Assembly (NCBI GenBank): GCA_964017185.1
Contig: OZ024869.1
Location: forward strand, 7,710,501-7,774,500
Reading direction: 5' to 3'
DNA length: 64,000 bases
Origin: Rugalucina vietnamica
Taxonomy: Eukaryota > Mollusca > Bivalvia > Lucinida > Lucinidae
In this document: one piece after another, positions 1-14,061 of the stretch
How the letters are laid out: each line of letters opens with the position of its first letter
How positions within the stretch are numbered: position 1 is the stretch's first letter
Program-made: the position numbers and the translations under genes
Notes under the pieces: generated by a model
The model's input: only the letters and a program-made list of their open reading frames with translations
Databases searched by the model: none
Told to the model about the DNA's origin: nothing

Positions 1-1127
1 TGGGTAACATGATGAACACGGCTGAACCAATGAATATTGGATCTAGGATTGATAATGCAGGTATTATATACGCCCAACATATATCTTCATTTCTCTTTTC
101 TTCTTTACATACTTCTGTTGTGGTTCTAATTGTTTTATGTTTTGGTGTAAAATATGTTTGTGCTGTTTGCACCTTATGTGAGTTTTTATATATTTAGTCA
201 CTATGTTCGGGTCATAGAGTGGCTGCCTATAAGGAAATAGCTGCTCACACGGCTAACGATATGTTCTCTTTGTATACGTACCTGATTGTCAAAGGTATTC
301 TCGACTCGGTTTTTGGAGTGGAAATTTCTTTCTAATTGCGCCTGTTCCTGATCATTACTTGCACTCCTTTTACACTTTTGCGTATTGCCTCGCGTAACTA
401 CGGCGTATTAAGATACGAAAGGTAAGTCACACGCACGTCGTACATACGCGAGCATACGTAGCTCATACTCCTCATTAGCCGAGGTGCTATGTTTTTACAA
501 GTGCGCACTTAATACGTATCACGTACTTGGTAGCTCCGATACTCTGTGCATACGTCACACATACGCCGTACATACGAAAGCAACGTAGCACGTACGTCGT
601 AGATACGAACGTAGATACGTAGCTCGTACTCCTGATACGCAACACGTACGTAGCGATTAATCTTCACGTAACCGTGACGTATGTTTTTGTAACATGCTAT
701 AATGGACGGTTCATAGAAGTTTGATGGCTCAAAATAAGAAATGTGATTGAAGCATTTTCATTTCAGTCCATGAACACACGTAGCAAGATAACTTGAATAT
801 CCAAACTAAAACTTAATTGGCGTATTCGCGCCGTGAATGAACACAATACACACTGTATACGCAACCGTGTTTCTTACGGTGGCGATTGATCCAATATTAC
901 TGGAATCATGGCCGAATGGATTGCGTTGATTGCCAGGCAGCTGGATTGACTGGGCGACAATGTGCTGTGAGGAATTGGTCCATATGCAGTGCTATGCATT
1001 CATATCAAGCTTTGATCAGAATTCAATAGCCCGAGTCAAGCAGGGCCAAATTAAAGATTCCTGTAACACCAAAAAATGCGCATTATAGGAGTATTCCTCA
1101 AATGACATGATATTGATTGAATTTCAG
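1..1127. other. Upstream non-coding stretch with ACGTA-rich block
   Basis: No exon could be supported. Positions 198-360 match the 3' tail of the retroelement family described below. Positions 378-670 are crowded with TACGTA-type words and CpG in an otherwise CpG-poor sequence. Confidence 0.5.
198..360 (+). mobile_element. Retroelement 3'-tail fragment
   Basis: A degenerate match to the tail shared by many copies here: 'gagtggc...ctgctcac...cggtttttggagtgg...cctgatc'. No coding part. Confidence 0.5.
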
Positions 1128-1243
1128 GAGGCGGAAAGGCCATCAGAAGTGTATCAACCCATCTCAAGCATCGGAAGCATGGAGATCTTCAACACATTAT
1201 CGACAAATTCGACACCCAGTGTCAAACAGATGTCAAAACCATG
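1128..1243 (+). CDS. Gene A exon 1 (first visible), helical region
   Basis: The acceptor is atttcag and the donor atg|gtaaag. In the frame with two leading bases it reads as a helical, charged stretch ending in TDVKTM. It ends in phase 0, which fits the next exon. There is no recognisable domain. It is placed in gene A because of strand and phase only, so it could belong to another upstream gene. Confidence 0.5.
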
Positions 1244-1807
1244 GTAAAGAATTGTATTTAAGGACAAACACGCTTCTGATATACACGATATACAAGTTTC
1301 ATTGGTATAGTTAATAGAATCTCCTTAATAATGATGTTTTAGTTTTGGCATCATATCGAGGACCCTTGTATTCTAAGTCTCTATGAGTATTCCCCATGCC
1401 TTAATAAAGACATCAGGATAACATATCCTTATTATGTATACCCCTTGAACCCCACTTTTATATAGTAAAACTGGGGTATGGAGGGGTATTCCTATTTTTC
1501 CGCCGAGGCGATTCTAACGTGTACCCACAATCTATGTTTTAAGCAAAAATAATAAAAACATCTTTCTTTTTTCAGCTGAAAATTTCCATTTTTTACAACT
1601 TTAGAAATCTCTGCATATTGCATGGGCAAGTTTTCAACGAATCAACGGCTAACGGCACTGTAACCAAACACCACTAAATATTGTATACGTTGAAAAGTAT
1701 GTGAATGTATCAAGTATCTTAAGTTATCTCTCTTAGATTTTGTAGTGTATAAATCAATGGCAAATAAATAGAGTGACGCAAACACTTTTTTCCGCCGCTG
1801 TAGTTAT

Positions 1808-1852
<45 letters not shown>

Positions 1853-4800
1853 AACACGCGTGCCCGGTGTCTCTGTTCTGAATGTTGCAATACTGAGATA
1901 CTTCACTCTGAGTATACGTTATGTACCTTCAGCATTAAAAACGTTCTTTTCAGGATTCATATTGTAGTGAACTTTTGGAGAAACTCAAACATCGGATTAA
2001 AACCAGTTTAGAGCTCCCTGATCTGCAAAGGAGACAGATGAACTCAACAGGTAGTGGTCTCTTAAATACATATTTTTATGCTGATTCAGGCAGGCAATGG
2101 TCGTTTAGATCAACAATTTTGTATCAAATTTATTTTCATTTGCAGAACATTTTAACCGCGGCGCAACTGTAAAGCATTTGACGAGTAGTCGTTTTGTGTA
2201 TGCTGCTTAGGAAGCGTGATAGTTTAATTTTATGCAAAATGAACCAAAATTGGTAATAATATAATGGTTTAATGTATTCACATTATTATTTTCTTCAACA
2301 AGTATTAGTCACATCAACGAGAGGGGGCTTATATTGTCAAAAAAATGTAATGTTAGTTGCACGCAGAGATTAGATCAGGTGTTTCTATCATGTTCATTAT
2401 TCTCTTTGTCTTTCCTTTTTACCGTTTTCCATAAATGAAATCTGGTATGCTTTGCTTTGACGGTCAATATGTAAGCTTAAACAATTGGAACTGTTCATCA
2501 TTGATGATTATTTTGTCTGCTTAACAGCACCCATTCCAGAGGTTCACCATCCATAAAATATTCTTGACGTTACAAGTCATGCATATTTGATCGCACATGC
2601 ATGGTTTTGCTAACTTGAGTTTAAAACTGTTTTCTAAGTGTAGGTACATAATTGTAATTTAGCTTTTCCACCTCGGTTTTTGGAGTGGGAATTTCTTTCT
2701 GGTTGCGCCTTTTCCTAATCATTGCCTACTTGTACCTTTTCAACATTATGGGTTGCTTTAGCACAAACTTAACGCGTTTTCTATTTGTGATATTTTTCGT
2801 TATATTTTCTCTTGTTTGAAGGTAATTCAACAGTTTAAATGTAATTCTAGATTCTATTTGTTATTTGATTTCGATGAATTAATACATCTGAGTCGAAGCA
2901 TTATAATCATTTTGATGTCATTTCCTCATGTTTTTTGTTTCTCTCTACCAAACTCGTCTTTAAATAAATCCGCTGTTTTTTTTTTGTCTACGCGCCAGCG
3001 CGTAGACTACTCTAATGTTTGAGATTGACCTACTTACAAGACAACTCATACACCTCTCTACAACTGCAACTGCACGTTTGAATCTAGTGGCTTGATCATC
3101 GTGTTAGTATGATTCCGGTTCGTTTCGCCAAGGACCGTGTAAACACCCAAAAACACCCATGCAAACCTCCCTTTGGTTGGTAACATTTGTACCAATGGTG
3201 CAGTTGGTACCAAAAATGGGGCAAATTGTTAAATTCGTGGAACTGGTGCATGATTGCATTCTATCTAAGCAACAACGGAATGAAATGAACTGACGATATT
3301 GTGACGCTATATGGTCAGGTATGAACCAACCTGTGTAGCCAATTGCATTCTATCCAAACCACAACGGAATGAAATGAACCGACAGTATTGTGACGGTCGA
3401 TTGTCAGGTATGAATGCTTTGACCGCGCAGCGTTTTATTTCTGTTCAGTCAAATGCACCACGATGAAATGGGAGTACGGTCAGATTCTTTGACATTCTAA
3501 TTTATATTTGCGAAGCGTAGACCAAGCTTTTTGTTAAAGCTTATACTTGTTGATTCTAGTTTTTGTTCAAGGGCACTGAACAGTGTGGCGTATGTAGGTG
3601 CGACATAAGTCCCAATTTCAGTATCTTTTTTTATCGATAGCAAATTCATTAAATAAGATTATGTATTTTAAATAAATCGAAGCGAGTCTAGTTTCAGCTG
3701 CTTCGCTTGCTTCCTTAAGGAACACATCAGACAAACATGTAATAGTACATCCAAGTTCACTCTAAACATCTGTCCGCGTCCACGAACAATTTACTTTTAA
3801 AAGCGTGACTGAGTTGACGGTGTCATGATTCAATACACAGGTATAAAAAATATTTAAGACGCGTTATACAAAAATATGTCTTACTCCTCACGAACTACGC
3901 AGAGTACAACGTCTTTATGTATTTGAGATTAAACTGGGCTCATTAGTGACATATATATATACTTCTTTTCTGGTGAAATCTTCATTTTTTACAGCTGAAA
4001 ACATTCTATTTATTGCATGGTATTAGTGACTTACAAAAGTTACATAAATCAAATTGGAATTCTCATAAGTATTGCAAGAGTAACTTCCCTTACATTATCA
4101 TAGGCAATGAAATTGAATGAATGTTGGTAATAAGCTTTCCCCATTGCTTTGTTTTGTCACTACGTCTTTCATTAGCATATTTTGTTTCTGTCTATATGCT
4201 CGTATGTTACATATGTAACCTTGAGTTAAATAAAGTTGAGTTGAGTTGTACTGTATGTAAAGTGTACAGTATATCATTGATATCAAGTTTAAGAGGTGAA
4301 AGAAGCCATCAAACAAGCACTAAACGACGAATATTTCAATTTTACAGTGTTTGTGTGCGGCTTGGCAAGACCTTTCGCTCTAAAACTGTATGATCCTTCA
4401 CAAGAACTATGTTGTAATGGAAAGATTCACCCAAAAGATACCGGCATGGAAATGTGCTGTGGAACTGAAAGCAGGACAATCTATGACAAAACACAACATC
4501 TCTGTTGTAACGGGACCCCTTACAGAAAAACAAGGTTTCGCCAAGGATGTTGTGGAAGAAATGTCTACGACAAACTATCACAAAAAGCCTGTTGTAACGA
4601 CCAAATCTATGACACAAAGCGAAAATTTTGTTGTGATGGTAAAACATTACATCACAATATTGGGAAGCATAACAGAAATGGAAAATGCTGTGGCGAAGAG
4701 AAGTAAGAACTTGAATTACCTCCAAGTCCCTTTCATCGCAAGTAAGCTGTAAAACGTCGCATCTGCCTTTACTGGGCTATGTGATAGGTACACGAATCAC

Positions 4801-7800
4801 TAATGTTTTTATCATAAATAGACATTATTGAAACCTAAACGAGATCTATCTGATACGACAAGTATGTGGGATGAAAAAGGAAAGGTAATTCCAGCAAATA
4901 CAAAATGGTTCTCTGCCACCTTACTTTACTGAACCAAACATATAATCGTTACGTTCATAATGGATTTTTATACCATTCTTGATATCAAGGACGAAAACCA
5001 AGATTAAAAGATTCAAACGATACAGCTAAGATATTTTATGGGAGTAACAAAGAAGATAAGATTGATGTGTGAACAATTTTTGTTTTAGATTTGACGACAG
5101 GTGTTACACATGCGGTAACGTCATAGAGATCATACCACTTTTCAACCCTGTATCTCAGCGTTGCTGCCATGGACGTATAAAAGATATCAAAGATAATAAA
5201 ACTGTTTGCTGCGGAAAACAATTGATGGACACAAGCAAATATGAGTGCAAAGAAAACATAATCATCAGTAAGTAATAGATCTTTGACAATGCACTAGAGC
5301 TGATAGATACGTGTTACAGATTAAAAAACACAAGTTTTACTCAAAAACAAGTGCATAAAAATTATTGAATATTTAAGAAAGAATTGAAAGCTAAATTTGA
5401 TTCCACGGTCGTCGATGAAACACCTCTTGTAGACGAATGTATACATGTGCATAAATGCCCTTTCATTAAAAAATTCTTCAGTTTGGTTGTTATGCATGCA
5501 TGTGTTTTATTATTTCGACCGCTTTGAGAATCGTCAAAAAAGGTCCTATTAAGATATCGTGATTATTCTTACTTCCCAGCGCATGCATAGAACATAATTG
5601 GCCTTTTTAATAATTAGATTTGCAGTTTGTGTTTTATGCCTGTTTCCTACATGTTAGTACACCTGATTTATAGAAACCTTCAGCTCATTTATCGAATCAA
5701 GTTCATGTCATGTTATAAATTATCGAATACATTTCTAATAAGCTGATAGACCGAGTTTGATTATTCTGTTTTCAAGAAAATGACCGAGAATCCCTATCTA
5801 CCCAGAACGTCAGTTTTCGCATGAATGTCAGAGACAGAACCTTCGAAGTACGTCCAGATTTCAACGACTCCGGGGAATCATTCAAAGTGGTGACGTCCGG
5901 CAATAGTAGTCAACCAATACCTCTTGGTGCATTGCTAGGATTAAGTATTGCAGGTATGTGGACGGTGGGTGACTTTAGTGTAGCTAGTCATATGTGTTAT
6001 TACTTGTTATTTCAAGAATACTTATGTCATAAGAAGGTACAAGTAGGCAAAGATCAGGAAAAGGCGCAATCAGAAAAAGATTCCCACTCCAAAAACCGAA
6101 GTGGGAAAAAACCAAACTAACAATCAGGTACTTATACCATGAAACATATCGTAAGCCGAATGAGCAGCTATTTTCCCAATAGGTGGCCACTCAGTTACCT
6201 TAACTTAACTAAAAATATGAAAACATACATAAGGCGCCAACAGCACAAAAAATTTTAAACACCAAGACATAAAACAAAAAGAACCACTACAGAAGTATCG
6301 ACTTGGAACGATCAGTAACACAAAGTTACTGGCGGGCTTAAACCGGTTTTACAGGTACCTAACCTCACCCTCAGCTTCTGCAGTGGCTCACAACATTTAG
6401 TTAGTTCTTCGGTCCTCGTGGTGAATCTCTAACTAGTCAATGAATCATCAAGAACAAACAAATAAATCATGATAAACATCCTGATGAATCAAAAACCAGG
6501 ACTCACAGATTGAGTAAGCTGCCCGACGATGGAGATCCCTGGGCGCCGAATAACCTACTAACTCCGGAGCAAAAGAAAAACACCAGTTGGACCCCGGTGG
6601 GCCAAGCAACAGACAAGAAGCTCCGGCCCCAACCAACTAAAATGAATAGCTTTAAGTCGGGGCCATCATAGAGTCTGACGCCCGACCCACCGGCGTGCAA
6701 TTAAAGAAGGCAGCATAGTTATCAACCATGATTGGGTTAAAAACTAAGCATACAGACTGTCGCATAACATTCAAGTTATAACCTATACGTCTGTAACGTG
6801 ATATGATTTTTCCGAACTGAAGAGAAAAATCATTTATTCCTTTAAGTTTCTTTAATTTGTAAACCAAGTCACCATAAAATTCAGGTTCCGAAAGGCCCTC
6901 ACTTAAAAGTGTCTTTAACCCAACATTATATTTGGAAATCAATTCATAGTGTCTACGATAAAATTTAGAAAAGGTTTTTCGAAGTTTATGATACCGATAG
7001 CCCTGTTGGAGAAGTTTTGCCGTTAAACATTTATTTCGAGCGTTGAAGTCTGTAACATGATTGCAGACTCTAGCAAACCTAATAAGTTGCGAAATGTATA
7101 CACCATAAGAAGCACGACGAGGAACGTCACCATCCAAAAAAGGAAAATTTACTATATCAAAATCAAAGTCATCGCGCTTATCATAAATTTTAGAAGAAAC
7201 AAATCCATTTGCAACAGAAAGATGTAGATCTAAAAAGGGGGCTTAATAGTTTATTTTAGCGGATCTTTCATGAAGTTATAATGCCGCGAATATGTTTTAA
7301 AATATTAATTCGTCCAATATGCTTCTTTGTAGAAAAAATCCAACTGAACTTTTTAGTGAAGCCTAGTTATTATTTTGATCTTCTTTGCAGTGATGATTGT
7401 TATTGTAATAGCCCCTGTAATAATATGCTTATGCAAGAGAGAGATGAAACGGAAAACGCGACAGTCGGGCATCCCCGTTCGTTTCAACAACGAAACTAAA
7501 ACAAATCCGGGATTAACAGATTCATCGGTCACGTTTTCGAACATCAATTATGAAAATGGACGTGAAAGTGGGTATAACTCTTTGTCATACACAGAAAGCT
7601 TTAGCAGCGATTTAAATGTCAAAATTTGTGATAATCTTTCAAAGAACAAAGACGGGCAGGCTCAGGTATCAAAAGCCTTAGGCGAAGTCACGGACGAATT
7701 GCCTGCCATACGAGAGGTGACTGATATTTTTGAAGGTGACATTCCGAAAATTTCTACCCATTATGAGAAATTAGTAAGCAACCAAGATACAAATCTGACG

Positions 7801-10800
7801 TCAGAACTATTCTCGGACGCTGAAACTCAAACAAAGAATCCCAAAGAAAGCAACCAGCGTGATATATTTGGAAACGTATATCAGCACAGTCAGTATCTTG
7901 ATATATTCAACACAACCGTACAGTGGGATAAATCCGACTCAAAAATGACTATTCCAGCATCTGCTATAACTGAACATAAACTGTTTGTCCAAGCGTCAAG
8001 TTTCGACGATATTCCAGCCATATATCAGAAATTTCGCCTTACTGGTGACATGAGACTAGCGTCACCTATTGTTGAGTACTGCTTTACAGGCTGCAAATCG
8101 TTACAAGAACACGCGTTGGTTGAACTACCTATCTTAAGCGGTGACATAAGGGTCTATAAATTTTGCTCTGATGGTGGAATAAGGCAATGCTCAGAATTAG
8201 AGCAGATCAAAGATTCGGAGGAGGAGGATTTTTCTTACGATACTTTCTGTATCATAAAGCGAGAAAAAGTCCTTATTTACACGAAGACCTTTTCCGGGTT
8301 TATGTGTATTAATCATGGAACAAGGCAAAAGTTCAATTTGAAAGCGTTTCTATTTGCCTCGTACAAGAAAGTGATGCAAAGTCCAGAGGTCAGGCTGAAT
8401 CTTTATCTCGCGGATGAGCTACACAATTTTACGGACTACAACCAGGTAAATTTAAATTCTTAAATTCAAGCGATTTTCAATTCTTCTTCACCCATCATTT
8501 TTGCATAAACTTGCTACCTCCTTTATTTTAATATGTTTTTGTTTTATCTATTTTCGATTTAAAAGATATCTTGATAATTAAATTGACGCTTATAGATAAA
8601 CATTTTGTCTGTTGCTTGGCCCACCGGGGTCCAACTGGTGTTTTGCTTTTGCTCTGGAGTTAGTTAGTAGGTTATTTGGCGCCCAGGGATCTCCATCGTC
8701 GGGCAGCTTACACAATTTGTGAGTCTTGGTTTTCGATTCATCAGGATGTTTATCGTGCTTTATTTGTGTGTTCTTGATGTTTCATTGACTAGTTAGTGAT
8801 TCACCACGAGGACCAAAGAACTAACTAAATGTTATGAACCACTGCAGTAGCTGAGGATGAGGTTATGGCCATGTAAAACCGGTTTAAGCCCGCCAGTTAC
8901 TGATCGTTCCAAGGCGATACTTCTGTGGTGGTTCTTTTTGTTTTATGTCTTGGTGTTTGAAATTTTTGTGCTGTTGGCGCCTTATGTATGTTTTCATATT
9001 TTAATTAAGTTTAGGTAACTGAGTGGCCACCTATTGGGAAAATAGCTGCTCATTCGGCTTACGATATGTTTTTATGGTATAAGTACCTGATTGTTAGTTT
9101 GGTTTTTTCCCACCTCGGTTTTTGGAGTGGGAATCTTTTTCTGATTGCGCCTTTTCCTGATCTTTGCCTACTTGTACCTTTTTATACCTAGCTACAACTT
9201 TGTAGTTTTGGTATTGCATTCACATCAAAACAGCTTGTCTTATTTTACGCCATTACAGATAAAACATTTTCTCCATTGAATAATCTTGTATACATGACAA
9301 GTAGAAGATAATATTTCACCAGGAACTCAAAATCATAACGGACAGCGGTCAAGGAAACAACAATGTTTGCAAATAGGATACCTGTCTATCGCATGTTATA
9401 AAACTACATGTATCTTATATACACTGAACTTCACACATAATCCTTTAAATTTTTTTCAAAAAAAAGCGAATGTTCAGCAATGAAGAATGTGAAGGACGGG
9501 AAAAGTGTGCTGAGAAACCACTCGATCTTCCTGAATGTGAAGAACTAAATGGTGAAGATATCCTAGAGCTTATTGCCATTGTGCAAAGTGATGTAGCAGA
9601 CGAATGGGAACATAAGCTTCATCCAAGGGAAAACAGGCCAATCGAAAAGGAACTTAAGGTGACTGGTTCTTTTTGCATGACACATTTAAATCTAAATGCA
9701 CCAAACTGATGAAGTATTTGCAAGGATCATAGTATTACTCTTAGATAAAGAGCTACATATCGGCCAACATGATTTGCTTTGTAAAGCCATGAACATAATT
9801 GCAATTGACTTCAACCATGACATATTCGTAAATAAAGATATCTTTTTTTTCAGGTGGTGAAACTGAAAAATCTTTCCAGATGTTGTCAGAGTGAAAATTC
9901 ACTGCCCTATCCAGTAGCCTGGTATTTGATAAACAAGGGTCGTGTGGCACCAAGTCCGGTTGTCCAGGTTGTTGTTGATGTAACGTGTAAGCTGATAGAC
10001 CAGAGAGCGGAGTCAACACTAACTACCTTAGTTATTGACGAGTTGAAAATTAGAGACAGTGATCGCACAGAGGTATGTTTGATTTGCATGTACCAATATT
10101 CCAATATAATTTACAGCAATAAACGAGAATACAGTCTGTAATACACGTATCAGTCAATAATAAATTTTATCGTGCATGTACATGTTACATCTAAAACATT
10201 TAATACATCAAAGCTAGTCAATGCATTTAAATGCATGTTTTAATCAATATTAATCTTCCCATTGTCATGGAAAGCAGAGGAGGCCATCCGACATACATGT
10301 AGATATATCAAAATTATCAAAATTAGCCATTGTAACGCTATCTTAACAATGCAAGCAAACTGCTATCTCAACATATCAACACGTTCTTTACGATCATATG
10401 TGTGTACATTCAGGCACTTCAGTTTTATTTTCGTGGAGCGCTATGTACAGTGACCTTGCAAGCCATCAATTTTAAACACAGTCTAATCAAATACATTGCA
10501 ATCCTCAGTGCAGTGGCAGTGCAATTAGTAATAAAAATAGTAAATTAGTAAGCAACGACCTATTGTCTTTTGATACAGATTTTATTTTGAAAAAGTGCAT
10601 GTTTATATTCGATCTGTTTAAGGTTCTAACAGACCGTCAGCGTGTTATAGGGCTTAAACAGTTCTTGACACAGTTCATCGAACCCTCGAAACGAGAATCT
10701 CTGTTAACCCATCTTAATGACTTTGTCAGAAGGTATGGCGTCAAGTAAATTGAAAAGTCATTAGAATATTTCTGGTCTTAGTCTCACCCTATAGATTCAC

Positions 10801-12057
10801 TGTACACCGTAGAATCAGTGAAAGACACTGTACCAGTGATTGAACACATTTTTGGGGCAAAAAAGTGAGATAGTGGTAAGTATTTTGCATGTTTTTTTGT
10901 GTTATAAGCTTTGTTTCTGTGACATAGTTTTCAGTTGATCACTTCGGTACATGTTATTGTTTCATCTTATGGTCGACAAACCGCAAAAGGTGTTCGTGGG
11001 AGCATACGGGAGGCATTCGTTTTGGACGAGAGTTGTAAAACCCTTAAAAGTCGCTGCACTTTCTCATCTAGTTTTAAAATCAAACAAATTTGAGAAAATA
11101 AAATACGCCCAAAAGAAAGATATACTTCGGAATTTTCAATATAAGAAAGCGCATGCTGATCCGCTTCATCGATTCCGAAATTTCTAACAATAAAGGACTG
11201 TACGTTCGAAATTCAGTGAAAGGAACTACTGTCCCAGTGAATGAGAGGTATTGTACGAAGTAAAAGCCTCACAGTGTTAGAGGTTCTGTACCCTGTGATA
11301 GGTAGTTGTTCAAATTTTCGTTAATTAGGATGTGAGCAATGCGAACGATGCACTTGAAAAATGTGTAAATGTGTATTTTATCCTTACCTTATGTTGATAA
11401 ATGATATATTTGAAAATGTTTTTATATGATAATCAATTTTCTTTTCTAAGCTTATTTTGATTCCCTCTTTGTACCTATTAGATTAACATCACATTCTATG
11501 TATAACTGTCTTCATGAGAGGTCTCCGGAGACAATATACGTGTCTAAGAACAACCAATATAGATGGAATCAATTAGCAAAAAATGTGATTAAGCGCCTAT
11601 ATTTGATTTGTTTGCATACAGTACATGAAGTGGTCATAACAGCTATTCTGGTGTGAACATTGTTCGGACAATGTCTTTTTTTCACGAGTGGTCATAATAG
11701 CTACGCTGGCACGTGTATGGAACGCCAATGCTGTCTGATGGTAAAAAATAAAAACATTTGATTCATCATCGTCATTTTATCCTGCTCACATTTGATTATA
11801 TATTGTATAGTGTGCATTATATAATGAGAAAAGTCCATTTAAACGTTGGACCAGGTTCTTTATATTATGAAACGTTTCATTATATGATGAGTAAAAATCT
11901 TTATATTATGTAAGACTTACATTATATGATGATTAAACATCTTTATATTATGGTAGACTTACATTATATGCTGATACAACCTCATTATACTATGTATGTT
12001 TCTCATTATATTATGGGCTAATGTATTTATATGCATCAAGTTGATTGTATGGTTCGC

Positions 12058-12128
<71 letters not shown>

Positions 12129-12222
12129 ATCATCGTGATCATGATCAATCATCATCATCATCATCATCATACTTATCGTCATTATAATCTATCATCATCA
12201 ATATCGATCATCATCAATATCG

Positions 12223-12279
<57 letters not shown>

Positions 12280-12290
12280 GAACATCATCG

Positions 12291-12327
<37 letters not shown>

Positions 12328-13806
12328 GATCGATCGTCATCAAGATCGATCATAATCAACATCGATCATCATAATGACGATCGATCATCATCATCATGAT
12401 CGATCATCATCATGGTTGATCATCATAATAATCGATCATCATCGTCGATCATGATGATGATGATGATCGACCATCATCATCATCATCGACCATCATCGAT
12501 CATCATCATCATCGATCAGCATCATCATCATGATCGATCATCTTAATCTATGTCGAACATCATGATGATCGAACATCATTATCATGATCGATCATCACGA
12601 TCGATCATCATGATCGATCATCCTAATCGATCATCATTATCATCATGATCGATCATCATTACGATCGATCATCATCATGATCGATCATCAACATGATCGA
12701 TCATCATCATGATCAATCATCATCATCATTATCGATCATCATGATCGATCATCATGATCGATCATCATAATCGATCATCATCATCATGATCGATCATCAT
12801 CACGATCGATCATCATCATGATCGATCATCATAATCGATCATCATCATTATCGATCATCATCATGATCGATCACAATCATCATCATCATCCTCATAATCA
12901 TGATCGATCATCATAATGATCGATCATCATCGTCAATCATGATGATGATGATGATCGACCATCATCATCATCATCAACCATCATCGATCATCATCATCAT
13001 CGATCAGCATCATCATCATGATCGATCATCATCATCATAGTCGATCATCATGACGATCGAACATCATTATCATGATCGATCATCATGATCGATCATCCTA
13101 ATCGATCATCATTATCATCATGATCGATCATCATTACGATCGATCATCATCATGATGATCATCATCATAATCGATCATCATCATCATTATCGATCATCAT
13201 GATCGATCATCATAATCGATCATCATCATCATGATCGATCATCATCACGATCGATCGATCAACATGATCGATCATCAAAATCGATCATCATCATGATCAC
13301 TCATCATCATGATCGATCACAATCGATCATTATGATCGATCATCATCATGATCGATCATCATCATAATGATCGGTCATCATCATGATCGATCGTCATCAT
13401 CATGATCGATTATAATGATGATCGATCATGACGATGATCGATCATGATGATCGGTCATGATGCTGATGATCGATCATGATGATCGATCGTGATGATGATC
13501 GATCATGATGATGATCGATGATGATGATGATGATCGATCATGATTATGATTATGATCGATCATGACGATGATCGATCATGATGATGATGATCGATGATGA
13601 TGATCAATCATGATGATGATAATCGATTATGATGGTGATGATCGATTATGATAATGATGATCGATCATCATGTTGATGATTATGATCGATCATAATGATG
13701 AGGATGGTCGATCCTGATGATGATGATCGATCGTCATTGTGATGATTTATGATGATGATGATCGATCATGATGATCGATCATGATGATCGATCATGATAA
13801 TCGATC

Positions 13807-13868
<62 letters not shown>

Positions 13869-13995
13869 GATGATGTTCGATGATGATGATGATGATGATG
13901 ATGAAGATGATGATGATGAAGTTGATTGTCGATCTAGATGATGATAGATCATAGTGACGATGATGATTATGATGGTGATGATCGATCATGATCAT

Positions 13996-14061
<66 letters not shown>

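Larger units (their letters stand above)
2051..4347. other. Gene A intron
   Basis: It contains a retroelement tail fragment (2668-2752), a 22-nt near-perfect hairpin (2986-3007) and a two-copy tandem repeat of period about 89 bp (3250-3415). I see nothing else that looks coding. Confidence 0.5.

Noticed and set aside
4342-4725. 127-codon minus-strand frame opposite the galaxin exon
   Set aside because: Antisense shadow of the double-cysteine exon.
9470-9709. Use of gttcag (9472-9477) as acceptor for gene A exon 7
   Set aside because: It would give the wrong phase with the exon ending at 8445; the aaaaag acceptor keeps frame.
12045-12329. Open frames of His and Ser runs over the microsatellite
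   Set aside because: Pure translation of ATC/TATC repeats in all frames; not genes.
12129-13990. CRISPR-like or satellite array
   Set aside because: No regular spacer-repeat pattern; it is eukaryotic microsatellite with dyad symmetry.
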